From Duganella sp. CF458 (GTDB lineage Bacteria > Pseudomonadota > Gammaproteobacteria > Burkholderiales > Burkholderiaceae_D), in the NCBI RefSeq assembly GCF_900113115.1, contig NZ_FOOF01000017.1:91488-155487 (forward strand): a stretch of 64,000 nucleotides of DNA, written 5' to 3'. Positions within the stretch are counted from its first letter, which is position 1. Every line of letters begins with the position of its first letter. A program made the position numbers and the translations under genes. The notes beneath the pieces are model-generated. The model was not told the DNA's origin. It made no database searches and was given only the letters and a program-made list of their open reading frames with translations. This document shows positions 1 through 8,385 of this stretch, one piece after another.

Positions 1-726
1 CTGGTGCGGCGCTGGTTCCAGAAACACCACGGTTTCAGCTTCCAGGCTTACCAGCGGATGTTGCGCATCAATCTCGCCATGACGGAATTGAAAGAGGGCC
101 GCAGCGCGACCGATGTGGCGCTCGACAGCGGCTATGAATCGCTCAGCGGCTTTGCTTATACCTACAAGAAGATGACCGGCAACGCCCCGAGCCAGGGCGC
201 CATGCAACTGGTGCTGCATCGCTTTGCGACGCCGCTGGGCCCAATGTTCGTTTGCGCCAGCGAAAACGGCGTGTGCCTGCTGGAGTTCACCGACCGGCGC
301 ATGCTGGAAACGGAGTTCCGTGATCTACAGCGCCTGTTCAAGGCCCGCATCCTGGCCGGAGAAAACGCGCATACGCGTGAAGCGGAAGTCCAGGTCGCCG
401 AATACTTCGAAGGCAAACGCCGGCAGTTCAGCGTGACGCTCGATGCACCGGGCAGCGATTTCCAGCGCAGCGTCTGGAGCGCCCTGCGTGCAATGAAGTT
501 CGGGGAAGTGACACATTACGCCGACCTGGCGGCGCGCCTGGGAACGCCCAACTCAGTGCGGGCCGTGGCGGGAGCGAATGGAGCAAACAGGATTGCAATC
601 ATCATTCCCTGCCATCGGATAATCGGCAAGGATGGATCGCTGACTGGATACGGCGGCGGATTGGCGCGCAAGGAGTGGCTCCTTGCGCACGAAGGGCGGC
701 GCGACGGCCGCCCTGCTACAGCTTAG
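1..726 (+). CDS. ada: Ada-type regulator / methylated-DNA-cysteine methyltransferase, 5' partial
   Basis: The reading frame is open at base 1, so the true start lies upstream of the window. The first 55 or so codons match the second half of an AraC-type helix-turn-helix (GYESLSGFAYTYKKMTG). They are followed by a 6-O-methylguanine-DNA methyltransferase domain carrying the acceptor-cysteine motif IIPCHRII and the downstream GYGGGLARKEWLL. This combination is typical of Ada, which transfers methyl groups from alkylated DNA to its own cysteine and activates repair genes. Whether the N-terminal metal-binding Ada domain is present cannot be seen. Its stop overlaps the stop of the convergent acyl-CoA dehydrogenase gene. 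Confidence 0.88.
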   Translation: MVRRWFQKHHGFSFQAYQRMLRINLAMTELKEGRSATDVALDSGYESLSGFAYTYKKMTGNAPSQGAMQLVLHRFATPLGPMFVCASENGVCLLEFTDRRMLETEFRDLQRLFKARILAGENAHTREAEVQVAEYFEGKRRQFSVTLDAPGSDFQRSVWSALRAMKFGEVTHYADLAARLGTPNSVRAVAGANGANRIAIIIPCHRIIGKDGSLTGYGGGLARKEWLLAHEGRRDGRPATA

Positions 727-2513
727 AACTGCTCGAGGCTCAGGCCCAGCACACCTGCGCTGCCATCGACGATGGCGGCACGCATGCCGGTGGAACCGGA
801 CACGATGTGGTCCGCGAAGAAGCGCGCGGTCACGATCTTGGCGTGATAGAACGATGCATCGCCCTCGCCTGCCGACAGCTTCGATTGCGCGATCAGCGCG
901 GCACGGCCCATCTGCCAGCCGCCAAACACGATACCGGCCAGTTTCAGGTACAGCACGGAACCCGAGAACACGCCCTTGATATCCGACTTGGCGTGGTTGA
1001 CAACGTAGTCCACCACGGCTTCCAGGTCGTCCGCGCCTTGCACCAGGTGCTTGCGGATCGCCGCGAAGTCAGGGCTGTTCACTCCAGCCAGTTCTTCGGC
1101 GGTCGCGCGCACTTGCGCAATGATCGACTTGGCCAACGCGCCGCCGTCACGCACGGTCTTGCGGCCGATCAGGTCATTGGCCTGGATCGCGGTGGTGCCT
1201 TCGTAGATGGTCAGGATCTTGGCGTCGCGGTAGTGCTGCGCCGCGCCGGTTTCCTCGATGAAGCCCATGCCGCCGTGTACTTGCACGCCGTCGCGGGTGA
1301 CGTTCTCGGACATCTCGGTCGACCAGCCCTTCACGATCGGCACCAGGTACTCGTACACAGCCTGGTTGGCAGCGCGCACTTCAGCGTCGGCGTGGTGGTG
1401 AGCCACGTCGTGGATGCCGGCCGCCACGTAAGCCAGCGCGCGCGCCGCTTCGGTCTGCGCGCGCATCGACATCAGCATGCGGCGCACGTCCGGGTGGTTG
1501 ATGATCGCCACGCCGGCCGGGGAGCCGTTCAGGTCGCGCGACTGCACGCGGTCCTTGGCGAAGGTCACTGCCTGCTGGTACGCGTTCTCCGCCAGGCCAA
1601 TGCCCTGCATGCCGACGCCGAAACGGGCTGCGTTCATCATGATGAACATGTATTCCAGGCCGCGGTTTTCCTCGCCCACCAGGTAGCCAACGGCGCCGCC
1701 GTTGTCGCCGAATTGCAGCACGGCGGTCGGGGAAGCCTTGATACCCAGCTTGTGCTCGATCGACACGCAGTGCGCATCGTTGCGCCCGCCCAGCGAACCG
1801 TCGGCATTGACCATGAACTTGGGAACGATGAACAACGAGATACCCTTCACGCCCGGAGGCGCATCGGGAGTACGCGCCAGCACCAGGTGGATGATGTTCT
1901 CGGCCATGTCATGCTCACCGTAGGTGATGAAGATCTTGGTGCCGAATACTTTGTAGGTGCCATCGCCCTGCGGCACGGCGCGGGTGCGCACGGCTGCCAG
2001 GTCGGAGCCGGCTTGCGGCTCGGTCAGGTTCATGGTGCCGGTCCACTTGCCGGTCACCAGCGGCTCCAGGTAGGTCGCCTTCTGCTCGTCGGAGCCGGCA
2101 GTCAGCAGCGCTTCGATCGCGCCGTCGGACAGCAGCGCCACCAGCGCGAACGACAGGTTCGCGCCGTGCAGCATTTCCACGCATGGGGTGCCGATCAGTT
2201 TCGGCAGGCCCTGGCCGCCGAAATCGGTTGGGTGCTGCAAGCCTTGCCAGCCGGCTTCGGCGAACTGCTTGAAGGCTTCCTTGAAACCTTTCGAGGTGGT
2301 GACCTTGCCATCGGCCCAGGAGCTTGGCTCCTTGTCCGCAGCGTGGTTCAGCGGGGCGATCACGCCGCTCACGAACTTCGCGTTTTCTTCCAGTACGGCT
2401 TCCGCGGTTTCCGCGTTTGCATCTTCACAGCCCGGCAGCGCGGATACGCCAGCCAGGTTCGCCAGTTCGTTCATCACGAACAGCATGTCTTTCATTGGGG
2501 CTTGATAGCTCAT
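723..2513 (-). CDS. Acyl-CoA dehydrogenase with C-terminal extension (596 aa)
   Basis: This is an FAD-dependent acyl-CoA dehydrogenase that would oxidise acyl-CoA in beta-oxidation and pass electrons to ETF, whose genes lie just upstream on the same strand. The flavin/substrate motif MNLTEPQAGSDLAAVRTRA and the late motif IYEGTTAIQANDLIGRK are clear. At 596 residues it is longer than the ~380 aa short-chain enzymes and matches the class with an extra C-terminal domain. I chose the ATG at 2513 (MSYQAPMKDM) because GGAGAGG lies just upstream; the frame is open a little further. The specific chain-length substrate cannot be told. Confidence 0.92.
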   Translation of the reverse strand: MSYQAPMKDMLFVMNELANLAGVSALPGCEDANAETAEAVLEENAKFVSGVIAPLNHAADKEPSSWADGKVTTSKGFKEAFKQFAEAGWQGLQHPTDFGGQGLPKLIGTPCVEMLHGANLSFALVALLSDGAIEALLTAGSDEQKATYLEPLVTGKWTGTMNLTEPQAGSDLAAVRTRAVPQGDGTYKVFGTKIFITYGEHDMAENIIHLVLARTPDAPPGVKGISLFIVPKFMVNADGSLGGRNDAHCVSIEHKLGIKASPTAVLQFGDNGGAVGYLVGEENRGLEYMFIMMNAARFGVGMQGIGLAENAYQQAVTFAKDRVQSRDLNGSPAGVAIINHPDVRRMLMSMRAQTEAARALAYVAAGIHDVAHHHADAEVRAANQAVYEYLVPIVKGWSTEMSENVTRDGVQVHGGMGFIEETGAAQHYRDAKILTIYEGTTAIQANDLIGRKTVRDGGALAKSIIAQVRATAEELAGVNSPDFAAIRKHLVQGADDLEAVVDYVVNHAKSDIKGVFSGSVLYLKLAGIVFGGWQMGRAALIAQSKLSAGEGDASFYHAKIVTARFFADHIVSGSTGMRAAIVDGSAGVLGLSLEQF

Positions 2514-2529
2514 GACACCTCTCCAAGGT

Positions 2530-2556
2530 AGTAAAAGGGCCACTTGCGTGGCCCCG
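2530..2556 (-). terminator. Hairpin downstream of etfA
   Basis: Read on the minus strand, a stem GGGCCAC-GCAA-GTGGCCC is followed by TTTTA. A second short hairpin (GTCCT/AGGAC) lies between it and the etfA stop. It fits a partial intrinsic terminator between etfA and the acyl-CoA dehydrogenase gene, so the latter may be partly uncoupled. Confidence 0.5.
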
Positions 2557-2588
2557 GTACTCAGTCCTTTTTCAGGACATTTATTTGA

Positions 2589-3521
2589 TTAACCCAGTTC
2601 CTTGACCAGTTGAGGAACAACCTCGAACAGGTCGCCTACGATGCCGTAGTCGGCAACGGAGAAGATAGGAGCTTCAGGGTCTTTGTTCACAGCCACAATG
2701 ACCTTGGAATCCTTCATGCCGGCCAAGTGCTGGATCGCGCCGGAGATACCGACGGCGATGTACAGGGACGGAGCAACGATCTTGCCGGTCTGGCCAACCT
2801 GCCAGTCGTTCGGCACGAAACCTGCATCCACTGCAGCGCGCGATGCGCCCATGGCGGCGTTCAGCTTGTCGGCCAGCGGTTCCAGGATCTTGAAGGCGTC
2901 AGCGGAGCCCATGCCGCGGCCACCGGAAACGATGATCTTGGCAGCGGTCAGTTCTGGACGGTCCGACTTGGCCACTTCACGGCCGACGAAGGCGGACTTG
3001 CCGAAATCGGCAGCGGCAGCCACGGTTTCGACAGCAGCGGAACCGCCTTCGGCAGCAGCAGCGTCGAAGCCGGTGCTACGCACGGTGATGACTTTGACTT
3101 TGTCCGACGATTGCACGTAGGCGATCGCGTTACCGGCGTAGATTGGGCGCTCGAAGGTGTCAGGCGCGTCAACCTTGGTGATTTCGGAGATCTGGGCCAC
3201 GTCCAGCTTGGCGGCTACGCGCGGCAGGATGTTCTTGCCGTAAGCGGTTGCAGGAGCCAGGATATGGCTATAACCGCCGGCGATCGCCAGGATCTGCTCG
3301 GAGACGTTTTCGGCCAGGCCGTCGGCGAAGTGGGCTGCGTCAGCATGCAGCACTTTGGTGACGCCGGCGATTTTCGCGGCGGCGGCAGCGGCGGCGCCGG
3401 CGTTCGCGCCAGCTACCAGTACGTGGACTTCGCCTGCGCATTTGGCGGCGGCGGTAACGGTGTGGAGGGTGCTGCCCTTCAGGGATGCGTTGTCGTGTTC
3501 TGCGATGACGAGTGCGACCAT
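2589..3521 (-). CDS. etfA: Electron transfer flavoprotein subunit alpha
   Basis: This is the 310-residue alpha subunit of the soluble ETF heterodimer, which carries FAD and shuttles electrons from acyl-CoA dehydrogenases to the ETF:quinone oxidoreductase. The C-terminal FAD-binding half holds the family signature region GGRGMGSADAFK, then VGQTGKIVAPSLYIAVGISG and VNKDPEAPIF, all standard for EtfA. It lies 27 bases downstream of etfB in the usual B-A order and directly upstream of an acyl-CoA dehydrogenase, forming a compact beta-oxidation electron-transfer unit. Confidence 0.96.
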   Translation of the reverse strand: MVALVIAEHDNASLKGSTLHTVTAAAKCAGEVHVLVAGANAGAAAAAAAKIAGVTKVLHADAAHFADGLAENVSEQILAIAGGYSHILAPATAYGKNILPRVAAKLDVAQISEITKVDAPDTFERPIYAGNAIAYVQSSDKVKVITVRSTGFDAAAAEGGSAAVETVAAAADFGKSAFVGREVAKSDRPELTAAKIIVSGGRGMGSADAFKILEPLADKLNAAMGASRAAVDAGFVPNDWQVGQTGKIVAPSLYIAVGISGAIQHLAGMKDSKVIVAVNKDPEAPIFSVADYGIVGDLFEVVPQLVKELG

Positions 3522-3548
3522 GATTGAGTTCCTAGAGTATTCGGTGAA

Positions 3549-4298
3549 TTAGATGACTTTAGCTTCGGTGCGCAGCTTGGACACCAGGGTCGCTACGTCA
3601 GGCACTTTGATACCAGCGGAACGCTTGGCAGGTTCGGCCACTTTCAGGGTTTTCAGGCGTGGGGTCACGTCGACGCCCAGGTCTTCCGGCTTGACGGTAT
3701 CCAGCGGCTTCTTCTTCGCCTTCATGATGTTAGGCAGGGTCACGTAGCGCGGTTCGTTCAGGCGCAGGTCGGTGGTCACGATAGCAGGCAGTTGCAGCGC
3801 CAGGGTTTCCAGGCCGCCGTCCACTTCGCGGGTCACGGTGACTTTGCCGTCGCCCAGTTCAACCTTCGAAGCGAAGGTCGCTTGCGGCCAGCCCAGCAGC
3901 GCTGCCAGCATCTGGCCAACCTGGTTGGAGTCGTCGTCGATGGCCTGCTTGCCCAGGATGATCAGTTGCGGTTGCTCTTTGTCGGCAACGGCCTTCAGCA
4001 GCTTGGCCACCGCCAGCGGCTCCAGCTCAACGCCGGTTTCGATCAGGATGCCGCGGTCGGCGCCGATCGCCATGCCGGTGCGCAGGGTTTCCTGGCACTG
4101 CGTCACGCCGGCGGACACGGCAACCACTTCGGTTACTTTGCCAGCTTCTTTCAGGCGGGTCGCTTCTTCCAGTGCGATCTCGTCGAACGGGTTCATCGAC
4201 ATTTTGACGTTGGCGATATCTACGCCAGTGCCGTCGGATTTGACGCGCACTTTCACGTTGAAGTCGACGACGCGCTTGACAGGTACCAGGACTTTCAT
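3549..4298 (-). CDS. etfB: Electron transfer flavoprotein subunit beta
   Basis: This is the 249-residue beta subunit of ETF and binds AMP. It starts MKVLVPVKRVVDFNVKVRVK and contains the family region GKQAIDDDSNQVGQMLAALL and the recognition-loop segment PNIMKAKKKPLDT, both typical of EtfB. It heads the etfB-etfA unit. The roughly 150 bases upstream are AT-richer and presumably hold its promoter. Confidence 0.96.
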   Translation of the reverse strand: MKVLVPVKRVVDFNVKVRVKSDGTGVDIANVKMSMNPFDEIALEEATRLKEAGKVTEVVAVSAGVTQCQETLRTGMAIGADRGILIETGVELEPLAVAKLLKAVADKEQPQLIILGKQAIDDDSNQVGQMLAALLGWPQATFASKVELGDGKVTVTREVDGGLETLALQLPAIVTTDLRLNEPRYVTLPNIMKAKKKPLDTVKPEDLGVDVTPRLKTLKVAEPAKRSAGIKVPDVATLVSKLRTEAKVI

Positions 4299-4377
4299 AG
4301 GTGTGCCTTTGAAAAAGAGATAAGTAAAATTAGTGGGCTAGATTATATTGGAATTCGATATCACTTATCGAATAAAA

Positions 4378-4389
4378 GCACGATCGTGC
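4378..4389. terminator. Palindrome GCACGATCGTGC between tusA-like gene and etfB
   Basis: A perfect 12-base palindrome is flanked by A-rich sequence on one side and GTTTTTT on the other. Because the tusA-like gene ends at 4446 on the minus strand, the simplest reading is its weak terminator (stem then TTTTATT on that strand). It could instead be an operator for etfB, whose start is 80 bases away. Confidence 0.35.
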
Positions 4390-4445
4390 GTTTTTTAAGT
4401 ACAATCCGGCGCCGAAAATCAGCAACCGGTAGCATACCGCAGTTT

Positions 4446-4706
4446 TTACTTGCGGCGCATCAAAAACGTAAATTCAGTGCCCTGCTGGACGTGCGACAAG
4501 AGTGCATTGCCAGTCTGCTTGGCAAAGGCCTGGAAGTCACGCACTGACCCTGGATCGGTAGCCACGATACGCAATACCTGGCCGCTTTCCAATTCCGCCA
4601 AGGCTTTCTTGGCTTTGAGGATAGGCAGCGGGCAATTCAGGCCGCGCGCGTCGAGGTCCTTATGAAATTCCATGATCTCGGACTCGAGAGTAAGAGTTTC
4701 GCTCAT
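4446..4706 (-). CDS. TusA-family sulfurtransferase
   Basis: This is a small protein of the TusA/SirA/YeeD fold, with the hallmark sequence DARGLNCPLPILKAKKAL in which the cysteine of the CPxP motif carries persulfide sulfur. The region TDPGSVRDFQAFAKQTGN and the C-terminus FLMRRK are typical. Family members relay sulfur to tRNA thiolation, molybdopterin or sulfur oxidation; which applies here is unknown. I annotate the ATG at 4706; a start at 4673 (MEFHKDLDARG) would give the ~75 aa length usual in betaproteobacteria and is equally plausible. Confidence 0.88.
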   Translation of the reverse strand: MSETLTLESEIMEFHKDLDARGLNCPLPILKAKKALAELESGQVLRIVATDPGSVRDFQAFAKQTGNALLSHVQQGTEFTFLMRRK

Positions 4707-4862
4707 CAATATCTCGCTTCTGTACAACTGGTTCCAACATACTACTCCAATTTTGCGCGTCTGACGCACTGCACCAAAATAGTTAATGTTGCGTTGCAAA
4801 ATCACAACGACATTGCAATGTCGGAAAGGCCCGCCCTAGCAAGCGCGGGCCGTCAGCAGCTC

Positions 4863-7475
4863 TTAGATACGCGACTCCACCCATGCTGCAACGCCACCGA
4901 GCGCACTTGGCAGCGCGTCCGGATTGGTGCCGCCGGCCTGCGCCATGTCGGGGCGGCCACCGCCCTTGCCGCCCACTTGCAGTGCAACGAAGTTGACCAG
5001 CTCACCGGCCTTGACCTTGCCGATCGAGTCGGCGGTCACACCAGCGATCAGGCTTACCTTGCCGTCGTTGACGGAAGCCAGCACGATGGCGGCGGACTTC
5101 AGCTTGTCCTTCAGCTTGTCCATGGTTTCGCGCAGCGCGGTGACGTCGGCGCCTTCCATGGTCGCCGCCAGGACTTTCAGGCCCTTGACGTCAACTGCCT
5201 TGTTGACCAGTTCATCGCCCTGGCCGGAAGCCAGCTTCGACTTCAGTGCCGCCAGTTCTTTTTCCAGCGACTTCACCTGGTCTTGCACGGCGCTGATTTT
5301 GGCAGTCAGTTCTTCAGGATTGGACTTCAGCGCGGCAGCAGCTTCGTTCAGCTTGCGGGCCATGCCTTGCACCAGCGCCAGCGCGCCTTCGCCGGTCACC
5401 GCTTCCACGCGGCGGACACCGGCAGCAACGCCGCCTTCCGACACGATCTTGAACAGGCCGATATCGCCGGTGCGGTGCACGTGCACGCCGCCGCACAGCT
5501 CTTTGGAGGAACCGATGTCCATCACGCGCACCTCGTCGCCGTACTTCTCGCCGAACAACGCCATCGCGCCATGCTTCACAGCATCGTCGAAGGACATGTT
5601 GTGCGACTGGGTCGCAGCGTTAGCCAGGATCTCGGCGTTGACGATGGCTTCCACCTTGGCGATTTCCTCGGCGGTCATCGGCGCATTGTGGGAGAAGTCG
5701 AAACGTGCCTTGTCCGGATCGACCAGCGAGCCTTTCTGCGCCACGTGGGAGCCCAGCACTTCGCGCAGGGCTTTATGCATCAGGTGGGTGGCCGAGTGGT
5801 TGCGGATGGTGCGGCCGCGCGCATGCTGGTTCACTTCCGCGCCGACAGCGTCGCCAACCTTCAGCGAGCCGGATGCCAGAACGCCGTGGTGGCCGAACAC
5901 GTCTGGCTGGATCTTCAGCGTGTCTTCCACTTCAAACTTGGCGCCAGCGGACTGGATCAGGCCCTGGTCGCCCACCTGACCGCCGGATTCAGCGTAGAAC
6001 GGAGTGGTATCCAGGACGACGATGCCCTGCTCGCCTGCTTTCAGTTCCTGCACCGGTGCGCCGTTGGCGTACAGTGCGATCACTTTCGAATTGTGCTGAA
6101 GTTGGTCGTAGCCGACGAACTTGTTCTTCTCGCCAGAGTAGTCAACTTTGGTCACACGATTCTTGAACGTGCCGCCCTCGCGCGCCTTGCGCTTCTGCTC
6201 TTCCATCGCCACATTGAAGCCTGCTTCGTCCAGTATCACTTCGCGTTCGCGGCAGATGTCGGCGGTCAGGTCCAGCGGGAAACCGTAGGTGTCGTACAGG
6301 GTGAAAGCGGTAGCGCCGTCCAGGCTCTTCGGATCCTTGGCCAGCTGCGCTTCCAGGATCTTCATGCCATTTTCCAGGGTCTCGCCGAAACGCTCTTCCT
6401 CGGCCTTCAGCACCTGCGCAACGCGATTCTTGGCCTCAGCCAGTTCAGGGTAGGCACCGCCCATTTCGATATTCAGGTCTTCTACCAGCTTGTAGAAGAA
6501 GGCCTTGGTCTGGCCCAGCTTGTGGCCGTGACGCAGCGCACGGCGGACGATGCGGCGCAGGACGTAGCCGTGGCCTTCAGGGCCAGGGATGATGCCGTCG
6601 ACGATCATGAAGGCGGCAGCGCGGATGTGGTCCGCGATCACGCGCAGCGATTTGTTTTCCAGGTCGGTCGCGCCGGTTTCGCGGGCAGCAGCCTTGATCA
6701 GGGCCTGGAAGGAATCGATCTCATAGTTCGAGTGCACGTGCTGCAGGACAGCGGCCAGGCGCTCCATGCCCATGCCGGTGTCGACGCAAGGCTTCGGCAG
6801 CTTGTGCATCACGCCCGCCTCGTCGCGGTTGAACTGCATGAACACCAGGTTCCAGATTTCGATGAAGCGGTCGCCGTCTTCCTGGTCCGAGCCTGGAGGG
6901 CCGCCCCAGATGTCGGCGCCGTGGTCGTAGAAGATCTCGGTGCACGGACCGCAAGGACCGGTGTCGGCCATCTGCCAGAAATTGTCCGACGCGTAGCGCG
7001 AGCCCTTGTTGTCGCCGATACGGATGATGCGCTCTTTCGGCACGCCGATTTCGTTAGCCCAGATGTCGTAGGCTTCGTCGTCTTCGATGTAGACGGTGAC
7101 GGTCAGCTTTTCAGGCGGCAGGCCGTAGACTTTGGTCAGCAGCTCCCATGCGTACTGAATCGCATCGCGCTTGAAGTAATCGCCAAAGCTGAAATTGCCC
7201 AGCATTTCGAAGAAGGTGTGGTGGCGCGCGGTGTAGCCGACGTTTTCCAGGTCATTGTGCTTGCCGCCTGCGCGCACGCAGCGCTGCACGGTGGTGGCAC
7301 GGGAATACGGGCGCACGTCCTGGCCCAGGAACACATCCTTGAACTGCACCATGCCGGAGTTCGTCAACAGCAGGGTTGGGTCGTTGCCTGGCACCAGCGG
7401 GCTGGAACGGACAATCGTGTGACCCTTGGATTCGAAGAATTTCAGGAACTTTTCGCGAATTTCAGCAGATTTCAT
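4863..7475 (-). CDS. alaS: Alanyl-tRNA synthetase
   Basis: This is the class II synthetase that charges tRNA-Ala, 870 residues as expected. It begins MKSAEIREKFLKFFESKGH and has the class II aminoacylation region (RATTVQRCVRAGGKHNDLEN). The editing domain zinc/catalytic motifs are HSATHLMHKAL and ELCGGVHVHRTGDIG, and the C-terminal C-Ala domain ends GGKGGGRPDMAQAGG. All domains appear intact. It is monocistronic or followed on the same strand by the tusA-like gene, about 150 bases downstream. Confidence 0.98.
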   Translation of the reverse strand: MKSAEIREKFLKFFESKGHTIVRSSPLVPGNDPTLLLTNSGMVQFKDVFLGQDVRPYSRATTVQRCVRAGGKHNDLENVGYTARHHTFFEMLGNFSFGDYFKRDAIQYAWELLTKVYGLPPEKLTVTVYIEDDEAYDIWANEIGVPKERIIRIGDNKGSRYASDNFWQMADTGPCGPCTEIFYDHGADIWGGPPGSDQEDGDRFIEIWNLVFMQFNRDEAGVMHKLPKPCVDTGMGMERLAAVLQHVHSNYEIDSFQALIKAAARETGATDLENKSLRVIADHIRAAAFMIVDGIIPGPEGHGYVLRRIVRRALRHGHKLGQTKAFFYKLVEDLNIEMGGAYPELAEAKNRVAQVLKAEEERFGETLENGMKILEAQLAKDPKSLDGATAFTLYDTYGFPLDLTADICREREVILDEAGFNVAMEEQKRKAREGGTFKNRVTKVDYSGEKNKFVGYDQLQHNSKVIALYANGAPVQELKAGEQGIVVLDTTPFYAESGGQVGDQGLIQSAGAKFEVEDTLKIQPDVFGHHGVLASGSLKVGDAVGAEVNQHARGRTIRNHSATHLMHKALREVLGSHVAQKGSLVDPDKARFDFSHNAPMTAEEIAKVEAIVNAEILANAATQSHNMSFDDAVKHGAMALFGEKYGDEVRVMDIGSSKELCGGVHVHRTGDIGLFKIVSEGGVAAGVRRVEAVTGEGALALVQGMARKLNEAAAALKSNPEELTAKISAVQDQVKSLEKELAALKSKLASGQGDELVNKAVDVKGLKVLAATMEGADVTALRETMDKLKDKLKSAAIVLASVNDGKVSLIAGVTADSIGKVKAGELVNFVALQVGGKGGGRPDMAQAGGTNPDALPSALGGVAAWVESRI

Positions 7476-7512
7476 GTCGTAAAAGGTAGGTTGCAGGCTG
7501 GTGCAAAGGGTT

Positions 7513-7518
7513 GATTAT
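7513..7518 (-). promoter_or_regulatory. Candidate -10 box for alaS
   Basis: On the minus strand this reads TATAAT, preceded by CG (CGTATAATC), 38 bases upstream of the alaS start. No convincing -35 is seen at the standard spacing, so only the -10 is called. A GC-rich imperfect hairpin at 7528-7546 separates it from the upstream phosphodiesterase stop. Confidence 0.4.
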
Positions 7519-7562
7519 ACGTGAACAGCCCGCCGTTGCGGTGGGCGGCGGCCTCTAAGCCG

Positions 7563-8315
7563 CTATATGAAGTCGGGGCCGATCAGGTCGATGCGGTCGG
7601 TGCAGAAACCGTCCACGCCCAGCGCGAAGACCTCCCGCGCTCGCTCAAGGGAATTCACGGTATAGCAAAACAGGCCGAGGCCAGCCGCCTTCACCGCTTT
7701 CGCCTGCTCCGGCGTAAGGTATTTGTGGTTGGTATGGATCGCCACGGCGCCCAATTCACGCGCCGTTTCCAGCCAGTCCGCCGGGATCTTATCGAAAAGA
7801 CAAGCTCGTGGTAATTCAGGCGCGGCATCGCGTGCCGCCGCCAATGCAGGCATGCTGAACGACGACAGCAAAGGCATTTGCGCCGCATCGCCCGCCGCCA
7901 CTTCCGCCGCAAACCTGGCCCGCGCGGTGTGCGCCACCCAGCGGCCGGTCGCTTCATCGTGGCCTTCGGCCGGCTTGATCTCGATATTCATCCAGATCTT
8001 GTGCTCTTTGCAGTAGTCGACCCATTCAAGGAACAATGGCACCGGCTCGCCGCGGAATTCAGGACCGAACCACCGGCCCGCATCCATCTTCGCCAGTTCC
8101 GCCGCCGTGAAGTTGGGCACATAGTCATCGCCATACACTGTGCGGCCGAAATGCGGGTCGTGCATCACTACACCGATGCCGTCGGACGACAGCATGACGT
8201 CGAATTCCACCGCGCGGAAACCATAAGCCAAACCGGCGCGCAGGCCGGCGATTGTATTTTCCGGAGCCAGCGTGCCGCCTCCGCGATGCGCAACGATTTT
8301 TGGGTAGGGCCACAT
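7563..8315 (-). CDS. ugpQ: Glycerophosphodiester phosphodiesterase
   Basis: This 250-residue cytoplasmic enzyme of the GDPD family hydrolyses glycerophosphodiesters to glycerol-3-phosphate and an alcohol. The catalytic signature is at the N-terminus (IVAHRGGGTLAPENT, with the catalytic His and the Glu/Asn), and the metal ligands FDVMLSSDGIGVVMHDPHF follow. It has no signal peptide, which favours the cytoplasmic UgpQ type over periplasmic GlpQ. It is divergent from the CoA-transferase gene across a 70-base spacer. Confidence 0.92.
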   Translation of the reverse strand: MWPYPKIVAHRGGGTLAPENTIAGLRAGLAYGFRAVEFDVMLSSDGIGVVMHDPHFGRTVYGDDYVPNFTAAELAKMDAGRWFGPEFRGEPVPLFLEWVDYCKEHKIWMNIEIKPAEGHDEATGRWVAHTARARFAAEVAAGDAAQMPLLSSFSMPALAAARDAAPELPRACLFDKIPADWLETARELGAVAIHTNHKYLTPEQAKAVKAAGLGLFCYTVNSLERAREVFALGVDGFCTDRIDLIGPDFI

Positions 8316-8342
8316 AGGATTAAGACACTAACACGGTTGGAT

Positions 8343-8357
8343 GCGTTAAGCTAACGC
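8343..8357. promoter_or_regulatory. Palindrome GCGTTA-AGC-TAACGC in divergent spacer
   Basis: A perfect 6-base inverted repeat with a 3-base centre lies between the ugpQ and CoA-transferase starts. Its symmetry and position fit a repressor operator; nothing identifies the protein. Confidence 0.3.
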
Positions 8358-8385
8358 TCCCTGAAAACAGTAGGAAGAAGACAAC

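Noticed and set aside
675..2531. 618-codon open frame on the plus strand opposite the acyl-CoA dehydrogenase
   Set aside because: Antisense shadow; the minus strand encodes clear acyl-CoA dehydrogenase motifs.
4662..7514. 950-codon open frame on the plus strand opposite alaS
   Set aside because: It is the antisense shadow of the high-GC alaS gene; composition is His/Gln/Val-rich without any family resemblance.
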